A stretch of 64,000 nucleotides of DNA from Advenella mimigardefordensis DPN7 (GTDB lineage Bacteria > Pseudomonadota > Gammaproteobacteria > Burkholderiales > Burkholderiaceae_B): assembly GCF_000521505.1 (NCBI RefSeq), contig NZ_CP003915.1:1488001-1552000 (forward strand), read 5' to 3'. Below are positions 9,576 to 18,778 of the stretch, piece by piece. Numbering within the stretch: position 1 is the first letter of the stretch; each line of letters opens with the position of its first letter. A model generated the notes under the pieces. The model was not told where the DNA came from. It saw only the letters and a list, made by a program, of their open reading frames with translations, and searched no databases. Both the position numbers and the translations under genes were made by a program.

Positions 9576-12162
9576 TCAGATACCAACAGAATCGGCAATT
9601 TCCTTGAAGTCTTCGATCTGGTCGAAGTTCATATAGCGGTAAATGCTTTCGCTGTTTTTGTCGATGATACCCATGTCGGCCATGTATTCCTCGCGTGTTG
9701 GAATTTTGCCAAGACGTGAGCAGATCGCAGCCAGTTCAGCCGATCCCAGATACACGAAGGAATTTTTACCCAGGCGGTTGGGGAAGTTACGGGTACTGGT
9801 CGACATGACCGTCGCGCCTTCGCGAACCTGTGCCTGGTTACCCATGCACAATGAGCAGCCTGGCATTTCCATACGGGCACCGGCCACGCCAAGCACGCCG
9901 TAATGGCCTTCTTCTGTCAGCTGTTTCTGGTCCATTTTGGTTGGCGGCGCAACCCACAGTTTTACCGGAATATCGCGTTTGCCTTCAAGCAGCTTGGAAG
10001 CGGCGCGGAAGTGTCCGATATTGGTCATGCAACTGCCGATAAAGACTTCGTCGATTTTCGCGCCGGCGACATCGGACAGGGTTTTGACGTCATCCGGGTC
10101 GTTCGGGCAGGCCACGATAGGCTCGTGTACGTCGGCCAGGTCGATTTCGATGACCGCAGCGTATTCGGCGTCGGCATCGGGTTCGAGCAATTGCGGGTTG
10201 GCAAGCCAGGCTTCCATGGCTTTGATACGGCGGCCCAGAGAGCGCTCGTCTTCGTAACCATTGGCGATCATCCATTTGAGCAAGGTGATATTGCTGTTCA
10301 GATATTCGATAATGGGTTCTTTGTTCAGACGGACGGTACAACCGGCAGCAGAGCGTTCTGCAGATGCATCTGACAGCTCGAATGCCTGTTCGATTTTCAG
10401 ATCAGGCAGACCTTCGATTTCCAGAATACGGCCGGAGAAAATATTTTTCTTGCCCTGTTTGGCAACAGTGAGCAGGCCATCCTTGATGGCGTACAGCGGA
10501 ATGGCATTAACCAGGTCACGCAGGGTCACGCCGGGCTGCATTTTGCCTTTGAAGCGAACCAGTACGGATTCAGGCATATCCAGTGGCATCACGCCGGTGG
10601 CTGCGGCAAAGGCGACCAGACCGGAACCGGCAGGGAAGCTGATACCGATAGGGAAGCGGGTGTGCGAGTCACCGCCGGTACCCACTGTGTCGGGCAGCAA
10701 CATGCGGTTGAGCCATGAGTGGATGATACCGTCGCCGGGACGCAGTGCGATACCGCCACGATCACTGATGAAATCAGGCAGTTCGTGGTGCGTTTTGACG
10801 TCTACGGGTTTTGGATAGGCTGCGGTGTGGCAGAAAGACTGCATGACCAGGTCAGCAGAGAAGCCCAGGCAGGCCAGGTCCTTGAGTTCATCACGTGTCA
10901 TGGGGCCGGTTGTATCCTGGCTGCCTACTGAAGTCATTTTGGGCTCGCAGTAGGTGCCGGGGCGAACACCGGTGCCTTCTGGAAGACCACAGGCACGGCC
11001 GACCATTTTCTGGGCCAGTGTGTATCCTTTGCCTGAATTTGCAGGGTCAACCGGCAGGCGGAACAGGGTAGAGGCGGGCAGGCCCAGTGCTTCACGGGCT
11101 TTGGCGGTCAGGCCACGGCCGATGATCAATGGAATGCGGCCACCGGCACGCACTTCGTCAAACAGCACTTCAGATTTGACCTTGAATTCGGCGACGACAT
11201 TGCCGTCTTTCAGGGCTTTGCCTTCGTATGGGCGCAGTTCTACAACGTCACCCATGTTCATGTTGGAAACGTCCAGTTCGATCGGCAGAGCGCCGGCATC
11301 TTCCATGGTGTTGTAGAAAATGGGGGCGATTTTGCTGCCCAGACAGACGCCGCCAAAGCGTTTGTTCGGTACAAATGGGATGTCCTGGCCGGTAAACCAC
11401 AATACTGAGTTGGTAGCCGATTTACGTGATGATCCGGTACCAACAACGTCACCAACGTAGGCGACCAGATTGCCTTTTTCCTTGAGTGCATTCAATTGGC
11501 TGATAGGACCGATTTTGCCAGCCTCCTGAGGTTCGATACCTTCACGCGGGTTTTTCAGCATGGCCAGGGCGTGCAGCGGGATGTCCGGACGGCTCCATGC
11601 GTCGGGGGCGGGAGACAGATCGTCGGTATTGGTTTCGCCGGTGACTTTGAAAACGGTGATTGTCAGGCTTTCTGGCACTTCAGGGCGGCTGGTAAACCAT
11701 TCGGCATCGGCCCAGCTTTGCAGTACGGCCTTGGCGTTGGCATTGCCTTTTTCGGCTTTTTCCTGAACGTCGTGGAAGGCATCAAATACCAGCAGGGTTT
11801 TTTTCAATGCATCTGCGGCGATGGTACCCAGTTTTTCATTATCCAGCAGCTCGATCAGCGGGCTGATGTTGTAGCCGCCCAGCATGGTGCCGAGCAGTTC
11901 AGTGGCTTTTTCTTCGGAAATCAGCGGGCATTTTTTCGGTGCCGAAGGCGACGGCAGCCAGGTACGATGCCTTGACTTTGGCGGCATCGTCAACCCCTGC
12001 GGGGACACGGTGGGTCAGCAGGTCTAGCAGAAATGCCTCTTCCCCGGCAGGCGGTGCCTTGAGCAGCTCAATAAGCGCTGCTGTTTGCTGTGCTGAAAGA
12101 GGAAGTGGAGGGATGCCGAGCGCATCGCGTTCTGCGGCGTGCTGACGATAGGATTCCAACAT
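9576..12162 (-). pseudogene. acnB: Aconitate hydratase B (2-methylisocitrate dehydratase), frameshifted in this sequence
   Basis: Two minus-strand frames together encode a complete AcnB. Residues 1 to about 79 (MLESYRQHAAERDALGIPPL...) read from the ATG at 12162. The rest continues from 11930 in the neighbouring frame as [20 protein letters not shown] and onward to the stop at 9576. The break is at an A-run of six (plus-strand T6 at 11931-11936), where GAA-AAA-TGC-CCG would need five. With one A removed the protein is 861 residues, close to the usual 865. The downstream part has the FeS cysteines ([17 protein letters not shown]) and the swivel motif [12 protein letters not shown]. Without correction the product stops after 87 residues. 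The enzyme performs the main TCA aconitase step and often 2-methylaconitate hydration. A -10/-35 pair and an 18-bp palindrome lie upstream. Whether the lesion is real or a homopolymer error cannot be told from one sequence. Confidence 0.93.
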
Positions 12163-12209
12163 GGTAAGACCCTTGAAATAGAGGAGGAGGGAAATGATTT
12201 TCGTCTATC

Positions 12210-12238
12210 ATTATAAGGGTTTAGCACTATATTAGCAA
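12210..12238 (-). promoter_or_regulatory. Sigma-70-type promoter of acnB
   Basis: On the minus strand TTGCTA (12238-12233) is followed after exactly 17 bases by TATAAT (12215-12210), about 50 bases upstream of the acnB ATG. The -10 box matches consensus fully. Confidence 0.75.
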
Positions 12239-12256
12239 ATGTCTTATATAAGACAT
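12239..12256. promoter_or_regulatory. 18-bp perfect palindrome, putative GntR operator of acnB
   Basis: The sequence ATGTCTTATATAAGACAT is a perfect 18-bp palindrome that abuts the upstream edge of the acnB -35 box. A further half-site, ATAAGAC, follows on the plus strand. The same TCTTATATAAGA core occurs between mdh and the GntR gene at 18797-18808. I infer binding by that regulator; its position just upstream of -35 would fit activation or repression by blocking the polymerase. Confidence 0.7.
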
Positions 12257-12395
12257 AAGACTGACTTGATCCCACTGCAACAGGGGCAAAACCCGTTACA
12301 ATCTCCTTCCGCTGGTGCAGGGTTTGCAATTTTGTGTCAGGCTGACGGGAGTCTGTTGCGGTTTGCCGCCGCTTAACGAATCGTAAGGAAACAAA

Positions 12396-13358
12396 ATGGC
12401 CGGAAAAAAGTTCCCACTTGCCGTGGGCGTAGTTGCTGTGATCGCCGCAGGCGCCTGGTTTGGTGCTAACTACTATGCCAAAACCCAGGTTGAGGAAAAG
12501 CTCAACGCCTATCTGGTTGAAAACGACATGCAGAACAATGTGACCTGGGGTGCGCTGGATGCATCCATACTGGGCAGCGCTTCCCTGCATGACGTTAAAG
12601 TTGTGCGCAAAGACGATCCGGCAAAATTTCTGACCATTAAAAATGTCAAAGTGAATGATTTGCAGACCGGCAGCGACGATAAAAAAGTGGATTTTTCCTT
12701 CTCGGGTCTGGCCGATGAGACGGGCAATAGTCCGTTTAGCGCTGCCTTGAAGGAAAAGGCAGGCCAGTTGGGCTATGACAGCCTGCCGCTGCTGGACGGA
12801 CGGGTCAGGGGCACGCTGAATGAGAAACAGGATACCTCCGACTACGATATCACCCTGAATCAGCCCGAAGTGGGTAACTTCAACGTGGTGCTCAAGGCCG
12901 ACAAAATTGTCGGATTGATCAATACGGTTCGTACCCGTGAAAAAGAACTACAGTCCAACCCGCTGCTGCTGATCAGTGCGCTGTCGCCGGTGACCATAAG
13001 AGAATTGAACATCAAGTTTGATGACGCGGGGCTCATGCCACGCGTGGTTAAGGTTCAGCAGGGTGTGGCGCCGGTAGACGGCAATCCGACAGCGCAACAG
13101 AAAGAGGCGTTCGAAGCGCGTCTGGCCAAATCGGAAAGCGACTGCCGCCAGCAGGCTCCCACGCTTGGCATTGCGGATGCAGAAGGTGTATGTACGGCGG
13201 TCAGCCGTTTTATGAAAAACGAGGCCAGGAGCCTGAATGTGCAGGCCAGTCCCAATCCACCTTTGCAGCTTATGACATTCGTCATGCAAACGCAGATGGG
13301 CAATCCTCAGGGCATTCTTAAGGCAGTACAGCAACTGAATCTGAAAATCACCAACTGA
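12396..13358 (+). CDS. Membrane-anchored hypothetical protein (YdgA/DUF945-like layout)
   Basis: A 320-residue protein with an N-terminal hydrophobic anchor (residues about 5-24, PLAVGVVAVIAAGAWFGANY) and the rest predicted to lie in the periplasm. The body alternates beta-rich stretches (WGALDASILGSASLHDVKVV, then KVDFSFSGLADET) with two cysteines (CRQQAPTLGIADAEGVC) that could form a disulfide. The single anchor followed by repetitive beta strands resembles YdgA/DUF945 and AsmA-like envelope proteins, but I cannot assign a family firmly. The start has AAGGAAAC upstream of the ATG. It is divergent from acnB. Confidence 0.72.
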   Translation: MAGKKFPLAVGVVAVIAAGAWFGANYYAKTQVEEKLNAYLVENDMQNNVTWGALDASILGSASLHDVKVVRKDDPAKFLTIKNVKVNDLQTGSDDKKVDFSFSGLADETGNSPFSAALKEKAGQLGYDSLPLLDGRVRGTLNEKQDTSDYDITLNQPEVGNFNVVLKADKIVGLINTVRTREKELQSNPLLLISALSPVTIRELNIKFDDAGLMPRVVKVQQGVAPVDGNPTAQQKEAFEARLAKSESDCRQQAPTLGIADAEGVCTAVSRFMKNEARSLNVQASPNPPLQLMTFVMQTQMGNPQGILKAVQQLNLKITN

Positions 13359-13511
13359 TCAGCCTCGCACACCGGTCTGTGGTCCGCTGATAATGGCGGT
13401 TGTAAAAGGCTACGATCATGAGCGTCGCGCTTGTCGTCGTGGGGGGGCGGTGTTGCGTTGTTGAAGTGAGGACGGGGGGCAGCGCTCCCCCGCTGATTGA
13501 ATCATCTTGTG

Positions 13512-13592
13512 GTGAATCATCTCGTAGTGTCAACTCAAGGTGTCAACTCAAGGTGTCAACTCAAGGTGTCAACTCAAGGTGAATCATCTCGT
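13512..13592. repeat. Four 13-bp tandem repeats flanked by a 14-bp direct repeat
   Basis: GTGTCAACTCAAG occurs four times head to tail at 13527-13578 without a mismatch. The block is bracketed by two copies of GTGAATCATCTCGT (13512-13525 and 13579-13592), and a further partial unit GTGTCAACT follows the second flank. It lies between two convergent genes. The structure suggests replication slippage; no coding role is seen. Confidence 0.9.
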
Positions 13593-13606
13593 GTCAACTG
13601 CCTGAA

Positions 13607-13882
13607 TCAGGTGCGCAGCGGTTCCAGCTGCGGATGGCGCTTGAAGTAAGCGGCCGTGTAGCTACACACAGGATTGATTTTCCAGTTATTGGCACGTGCC
13701 AGGTCCAGTGCAAATTCGGTTAGTTTGCCGGCAATACCGCGCCCGCCGACCGCGTCGGGCACAATGGTGTGCAATACATGCATCACCGGCGCCTGCAGTC
13801 GATATTCTATATAGCATAGATTGTTGTCAACGTTGGCTTCGATGCGGCCTGTTTCGGGGTGGTGGGTAATCTGTAATGTCAT
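13607..13882 (-). CDS. Small GNAT-family N-acetyltransferase (YjdJ-type)
   Basis: A 91-residue protein that is mostly the short GNAT fold of PF14542 (YjdJ/Gtf2-like): TLQITHHPETGRIEAN, then YIEYRLQ, MHVLHTIVPDAVGGRGIAGK containing the acetyl-CoA loop, and the C-terminal NPVCSYTAAYFKRHP. Family members are about 90-100 residues; the acceptor is not known. An upstream GTG is in frame, but AAGGAG lies 5 bases before the ATG at 13882, which fixes the start. It lies 63 bases after the membrane-protein gene on the same strand and may share its transcript. Confidence 0.85.
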   Translation of the reverse strand: MTLQITHHPETGRIEANVDNNLCYIEYRLQAPVMHVLHTIVPDAVGGRGIAGKLTEFALDLARANNWKINPVCSYTAAYFKRHPQLEPLRT

Positions 13883-13945
13883 ATGCACTCCTTATCTGTG
13901 GGGCGACCGCGAACGCAAGGGGCGCTGCGACGCCGTAGCGGGCGG

Positions 13946-14341
13946 TTACTGGCGGCCCAGCAGCATCATGCTCCAGAAAATAATCATCAGCACGATACCC
14001 AGCAGGCATGCGCCCCACAGGCCGAGTAATGGCCAGCGGATGCGTAGCGGAACCGTTTTGGGGTTAACATGTGCCAGCAGGATATTGGCATGGCCGGCCA
14101 GCCATACGGTGCTGTTGGGCAGGAACAGACGCAAAAAATAATCCAGCAAAATCGCGCCGCGAATCCCCAGCGGATAGCGGTTAAACGGTTGTTGCGTCAG
14201 ATAGGGATGTTTAAGCGTGGCATTGGTTTCTTTGAGCGAGACGAATGCCAGATACAAAATAGAGACAGTGGCAATCACAAAACAGGCGACCAGCAGGCTC
14301 AGGATAAATGGCAGTGCGGTCGCGATATAAGGATGAAACAT
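13946..14341 (-). CDS. Small integral membrane protein, unknown function
   Basis: A 131-residue product starting MFHPYIATALPFILSLLVAC. It has a long N-terminal hydrophobic segment (about residues 5-35) and a second near the C-terminus (WPLLGLWGACLLGIVLMIIF), with a basic, polar loop between them. I do not recognise a named family. The frame is open upstream to 14506, but the ATG at 14341 is the first that gives a membrane-protein N-terminus; its ribosome binding site is weak, so the start is uncertain. It lies upstream of the GNAT gene on the same strand. Confidence 0.6.
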   Translation of the reverse strand: MFHPYIATALPFILSLLVACFVIATVSILYLAFVSLKETNATLKHPYLTQQPFNRYPLGIRGAILLDYFLRLFLPNSTVWLAGHANILLAHVNPKTVPLRIRWPLLGLWGACLLGIVLMIIFWSMMLLGRQ

Positions 14342-14553
14342 GGCAGCAGGATGGGATAACAAAAGTGATGGGCGAATCTGACAATAGTAAGCGAATTTTC
14401 CGGTAAGCAGGGTATGCGAAGCCCGCTGTGGCGATATTTCCTGCCAGGGCAGGGTCTTTTCAGAATGCTGCGCAATCGCGGCTCTGGTCTCGGCGCGCCG
14501 AAGCACCGGGCAGGCGCACCCTTGTGTTTTATCGCTCCGGTGCCTGCACTGCC

Positions 14554-16005
14554 TTAAATGACATACAAATCCATATACTCGTGGACCGGCATGGCTTCGA
14601 GCGTTTTCTGGTCCAGTGAAACGGCCAGAATGTTCTCCTGTTGTTTGCCCGGAAATGCGCGCGCCAGGTTGACGCGAAACTTGGCCTCCAGCAGTGGAAT
14701 GCCTTCCTTGCGGCGGCGCTTGTGACCTATCGGATATTCGCAGATCACTTCATCCAGTGTGCTGCCATCGTTCAATTGCACCGTGAGCGCATTGGCAATC
14801 GAACGTTTTTCAGGGTCATGATAATCGCGGGTAAACGCCGGATCTTCAACACAATTGATTTTCTCTCGCAAGGCATCAATGCGTGGATCGGCGGCAATCG
14901 TGTTTTCGTAGTCGCCCGCCGTGAGGCGACCTAGCAGCAGGGGCACGGCAACCATGTACTGAATGCAGTGATCGCGGTCTGCCGGGTTATTGAGTGGTCC
15001 TTTTTTATCGATGATACGGATGCACGCTTCGTGGGTACGGATGGTGATTTGCCTGATATCGTCGGCAGACTTGCCTGCCGCTTTCAGTTGATCGTGAATT
15101 TGCATGGCGCATTCAACGGCGGTCTGTGCATGGAATTCGGCCGGGTACGAGATCTTGAACAGTACGTTTTCCATGACGTAACTGCCATAGGGGCGCTGAA
15201 AGATAAACGGCTGTCCCTTGAAAAGCACATCATAAAAGCCCCAGGTTCTTGCGGTCAGCACCGATGGGTATCCCATCTCACCTGTTTTGGCCATCAGGGC
15301 CAGGCGTACGGCGCGACTGGTGGCATCGCCGGCCGCCCAGGATTTGCGGCTGCCGGCGTTGGGGGCGTGGCGATAGGTGCGCAGGCTTTGACCATCCACC
15401 CACGCCAGCGACACGGCGTTAATAATTTCGTCACGACTCAGTCCCAGCATTTGCGCGACCACGGCGGTAGAGGCCACTTTGACCAGCACCACATGATCCA
15501 GCCCGACTTTGTTAAACGAGTTCTCAAGGGCAATGCAGCCCTGAATCTCATGCGCCTTGATCATGCCCGTTAGCACCTCGCGCATGGTCAGCGCAGCCTT
15601 GCCTGCTGCTACCGCATTGCGTGACAGCCAGTCGGCCGTGGCCAGAATGCCGCCCAGGTTGTCCGAGGGGTGACCCCATTCTGCGGCAAGCCAGGTGTCA
15701 TTGAAATCGAGCCAGCGAATCATGGCGCCGATATTGAATGCCGCCTGTACCGGATCGAGCTGAAACTGCGTGCCCGGCACTTTGGCGCCATTGGGCACCA
15801 TGGTGCCCGGTACGATGGGGCCCAGCAGCTTGCGGCATGCCGGGTACTCAAGCGCCTCCAGCCCGCAGCCCAGCGTATCGATCAGGCAGTTGCGTGCCGT
15901 TTCATACGCCAGGTCGCTACTGAGTTCCTTGTAGAGAACGTAGTCGACAATATCGACAAGGACCTGATCGGGATCAGGGCGAACAGCAGAAACAGGGCCG
16001 GACAT
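14554..16005 (-). CDS. prpD: 2-Methylcitrate dehydratase PrpD
   Basis: A 483-residue MmgE/PrpD-family enzyme that dehydrates 2-methylcitrate to 2-methyl-cis-aconitate in the methylcitrate cycle for propionyl-CoA. Conserved segments include [20 protein letters not shown], the RWLDFNDTW motif, [12 protein letters not shown], the [20 protein letters not shown] region and [10 protein letters not shown] near the C-terminus. The chosen ATG at 16005 has GGGGGAG upstream; an in-frame start at 16038 lacks this. It follows prpC by 63 bases on the same strand, so the two form a prpCD unit. No prpB (methylisocitrate lyase) is present in the window. The neighbouring acnB could supply methylaconitate hydration. 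Confidence 0.95.
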   Translation of the reverse strand: MSGPVSAVRPDPDQVLVDIVDYVLYKELSSDLAYETARNCLIDTLGCGLEALEYPACRKLLGPIVPGTMVPNGAKVPGTQFQLDPVQAAFNIGAMIRWLDFNDTWLAAEWGHPSDNLGGILATADWLSRNAVAAGKAALTMREVLTGMIKAHEIQGCIALENSFNKVGLDHVVLVKVASTAVVAQMLGLSRDEIINAVSLAWVDGQSLRTYRHAPNAGSRKSWAAGDATSRAVRLALMAKTGEMGYPSVLTARTWGFYDVLFKGQPFIFQRPYGSYVMENVLFKISYPAEFHAQTAVECAMQIHDQLKAAGKSADDIRQITIRTHEACIRIIDKKGPLNNPADRDHCIQYMVAVPLLLGRLTAGDYENTIAADPRIDALREKINCVEDPAFTRDYHDPEKRSIANALTVQLNDGSTLDEVICEYPIGHKRRRKEGIPLLEAKFRVNLARAFPGKQQENILAVSLDQKTLEAMPVHEYMDLYVI

Positions 16006-16068
16006 AGCGCTCCCCCATAACAAAACAACAAGGTTCAAAACAACAAGGTTTTAACGTCCGCGCTGCCT

Positions 16069-17296
16069 TTATTTGCGTTTGGACAGCGGCACGAATTTCT
16101 GATCGTCCGGGCCGGTGTAATTGGCGGTCGGGCGGATGATCTTGTTGTCGATACGCTGTTCAATGATATGGGCAGACCAGCCCGCGGTACGGGCGATGAC
16201 GAACAGTGGCGTAAACATGGAAGTGGGAACGCCCATCATGTGATATGACACGGCAGAAAACCAGTCCAGGTTCGGAAACATCTTTTTGATGTCCATCATC
16301 ACGGTCTCCAGTCTTTCGGCGATATCGAACATTTTGGTTGTGCCGGCGTCCTGGGACAGTTTTTTTCGCGACTCGTTTGATCACGACATTCCGAGGATCA
16401 GAAATGGTGTAAACCGGATGACCGAAGCCGATAATGACTTCCTTGTTTTCCACGCGCTTGCGGATATCTGCCTCGGCTTCATCGGGGGTGTCGTAGCGCT
16501 TTTGGACTTCGAAAGCCACTTCGTTCGCGCCGCCATGTTTCGGGCCGCGCAGGGCGCCAATCGCACCTGTGATGGCAGAGAACATGTCTGAGCCTGTGCC
16601 GGCAACTACGCGGCCGGTAAAGGTGGAGGCATTGAATTCATGTTCTGCGTACAGAATAAGTGAGGTGTGCATGGCGCGAACCCATTCTTTTGATGGTTTT
16701 TCGCCGTGCAGCAAATGCAGGAAATGGCCGCCAATGCTGTCATCATCGGTTTGGACGTCAATGATGCGGCCATTGTGGCTGAAGTGATACCAGTAGAGCA
16801 GGGCCGAGCCCAGGCTGGCCATCAGTCGATCGGCGATATCACGGGCGTCAGCGATATTGTGATCGTCTTTTTCGGGCAGGGTGCAGCCCAGTACCGACAC
16901 GGCGGTTCGCATGACATCCATCGGGTGGCTATGGGCAGGCAGCGATTCCAGCACGGTTTGCAGATTGGCTGGCAGGCCGCGATAACGTTTCAGCTTCTGT
17001 TTGTAGGCCGTCAGTTCCGCTTGCGTTGGCAGTTTGCCATGGATAAGCAGATGGGCGATTTCTTCAAATTCACTGGAGTCGGCCAGATCGAGAATGTCAT
17101 AGCCACGGTAGTTCAGGTCGTTGCCGCTGCGTCCCACGGTGCAGATAGCCGTGTTGCCTGCAACCACGCCGGACAGGGCAACGGATTTTTTCGGTTTGAA
17201 TCCGGCGGGATTGTCCCCGCCGGCCAGTGTTGCGGCAGGGACTGGTGTGCTCGCGGACTTGCTGGCTTTTGCTGCCTTGGTTGATTTTGTAGACAT
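16069..17296 (-). pseudogene. prpC: 2-Methylcitrate synthase PrpC, frameshifted in this sequence
   Basis: The gene starts at an ATG (17296) with AGGAG upstream and encodes a type II citrate-synthase-fold enzyme that condenses propionyl-CoA with oxaloacetate. Catalytic His residues are in GPKHGGANEV and GFGHPVYTISD. After VVIKRVAKK the frame is lost at an A-run of seven (plus-strand T7 at 16360-16366) where six would keep the frame. The true C-terminus continues as [20 protein letters not shown], carries the catalytic Asp in NLDWFSAV, and ends FVPLSKRK at 16069. With one A removed the protein is 408 residues. As read here, translation ends at 16160 with about 70 unrelated residues and no catalytic Asp. 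The N-terminal Lys/Ala/Ser-rich stretch of about 35 residues is longer than in E. coli PrpC. Sequencing error and real loss are both possible. Confidence 0.93.
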
Positions 17297-17658
17297 AATG
17301 AATAATCTCCTGACGATTGTGAAATGTTATTTTTGCTGATGAACAGGGCGTCAAGCTTCTGTTCGAAATCGTGTTAACCAGTGCGATCATGCGGCTTATC
17401 GCGGGGTTGCATCTGGTCGATTATATGACTCAGCAGACCATCGCGAAGGATGGCGGTATAGACGTTCTTTGTCGTCTTCTATGTAGTACGAAAATCACGG
17501 CACGAAAAGCCGACAGTGGATACAGTACCACACCCACGTCGTTGCTGCCGGGTTCTGCTGCGCAGAGCAGTCGCGCCTGACCCGTTGGTTCGTGACTGCC
17601 TGTAGCAGGCTACAAGTTGTGTAATAGGTAGCAGGTAATGGGTAACGGGTAATAGGGC
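17297..17658. other. Intergenic region between prpC and the mdh terminator
   Basis: The region must contain the prpC promoter, because mdh ends in a strong terminator at 17659-17692. I see no copy of the TCTTATATAAGA palindrome found at acnB and mdh. The short hairpin GTAGCAGGCTAC lies at 17602-17613, and a 7-bp tandem repeat occupies 17626-17653. No convincing coding frame. Confidence 0.5.
17626..17653. repeat. Four 7-bp tandem repeats (RGGTARY)
   Basis: The consecutive units AGGTAGC, AGGTAAT, GGGTAAC and GGGTAAT abut the mdh terminator on its downstream side. The repeat is imperfect and short; function unknown. Confidence 0.6.
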
Positions 17659-17692
17659 AAAAAAATAGCCACGACGTCGTGGCTATTTTTTT
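17659..17692. terminator. Bidirectional intrinsic terminator after mdh
   Basis: A perfect 20-base palindrome, TAGCCACGACGTCGTGGCTA (17666-17685), is flanked by A7 on the left and T7 on the right. It lies 7 bases after the mdh stop and can terminate transcripts from either strand. Confidence 0.93.
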
Positions 17693-17699
17693 CAGTGGA

Positions 17700-18689
17700 T
17701 TAACCCAGCAGATCGGCAACGCCGTCGCGCTCTTCGAGCAACTCGTTCAGGGTAAAGTCCATGCGTTCACGGGAAAACTCGTTGATTTCCAGGTCTTTTA
17801 CAACCGTGTATTCACCGTTTTCTGTTGTGACAGGCACGCCGTAGATGATGCCTTCGGGAATGCCATAAGAGCCGTCAGAAGGAACACCCATGGTGACCCA
17901 TTTGCCATTGCTGCCCAGAACCCAATCACGGACGTGATCAATCGCTGCATTGGCTGCTGAAGCGGCTGAGGAAAGGCCACGTGCGTCAATGATGGCGGCG
18001 CCGCGTTTGCCTACGGTAGGAATAAAGGTGTCTTTGTTCCATGCGTCGTCATTGATAAGCTGTTCCAGACCTTCTCCACCAACGGTGGCAAAGCGGATGT
18101 CCGGGTACATGGTGGGTGAGTGGTTGCCCCACACGACCAGTTTCTCGATATCTTTAACAGCTTTGCCGGATTTTTGTGCCAGCTGGGTAAGCGCACGGTT
18201 ATGATCCAGGCGCAGCATGGCGGTGAAGTTTTTAGCAGGCAGATCCGGTGCGGATTTCATAGCGATATAGGCGTTGGTATTGGCAGGGTTGCCAACAACC
18301 AGCACTTTTACGTTGCGGCTGGCGACTTCATTCAGTGCCTTGCCCTGTGCTGTGAAAATCTGCGCATTCACTTTAAGCAGATCTTTGCGCTCCATGCCGG
18401 GGCCACGCGGACGGGCACCTACCAGCAGAGCAATATCAGCATCTTTGAAGGCTGTTTTCGGATCGCTGTGAGCGGTAATTTCCTGCAGCAATGGGAAAGC
18501 GCAGTCATCCAGTTCCATGATGACCCCTTTGAGGGCCTTTTGCGCTTTTTCATCGGGGATTTCCAGCAGTTGCAAAATAACAGGCTGGTCTTTACCGAGC
18601 ATTTCGCCTGATGCAATGCGGAAAAGCAGAGCGTAGCCGATCTGACCGGCGGCGCCCGTGACGGCGACGCGTACGGCGGGTTTGGACAT
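17700..18689 (-). CDS. mdh: Malate dehydrogenase
   Basis: A 329-residue NAD-dependent malate dehydrogenase of the long (cytosolic/chloroplast-like) group used by betaproteobacteria. It has the Rossmann motif [19 protein letters not shown], the mobile loop [13 protein letters not shown] with the substrate arginines, NPANTNAY, the LRLDHNRA aspartate and the catalytic histidine in [11 protein letters not shown]. It oxidises malate to oxaloacetate. The ATG at 18689 is chosen because GGAG precedes it by 6 bases; the frame extends only to a TTG upstream. It is divergent from the GntR regulator, and the shared 177-base region contains palindromic operator-like sequence. A perfect terminator follows. 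Confidence 0.96.
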   Translation of the reverse strand: MSKPAVRVAVTGAAGQIGYALLFRIASGEMLGKDQPVILQLLEIPDEKAQKALKGVIMELDDCAFPLLQEITAHSDPKTAFKDADIALLVGARPRGPGMERKDLLKVNAQIFTAQGKALNEVASRNVKVLVVGNPANTNAYIAMKSAPDLPAKNFTAMLRLDHNRALTQLAQKSGKAVKDIEKLVVWGNHSPTMYPDIRFATVGGEGLEQLINDDAWNKDTFIPTVGKRGAAIIDARGLSSAASAANAAIDHVRDWVLGSNGKWVTMGVPSDGSYGIPEGIIYGVPVTTENGEYTVVKDLEINEFSRERMDFTLNELLEERDGVADLLG

Positions 18690-18749
18690 AGAGATCTCCA
18701 ATAAATTAGGGGAAAAAAACGAAGGTATTTGAAGAGATTTTAACGCTAA

Positions 18750-18778
18750 AGCTTAGTAGAAATCTGCGGTATCGTCAA
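18750..18778 (-). promoter_or_regulatory. Candidate promoter of mdh
   Basis: On the minus strand TTGACG (18778-18773) is followed after 17 bases by TAAGCT (18755-18750). The -35 box is good and the -10 box poor. A half-site TTATAAGACA ends 2 bases upstream of the -35 box, nearly the same arrangement as at acnB, where the gap is 1 base. Confidence 0.5.

Noticed and set aside
11931..11936. Programmed -1 ribosomal frameshift in acnB
   Set aside because: The change needed to restore the frame is +1 (skipping a base), and the run is not in the usual slippery heptamer phase; no downstream pseudoknot was evident.
13512..13592. CRISPR array
   Set aside because: The units are 13 bp and contiguous with no unique spacers, so it is a simple tandem repeat.
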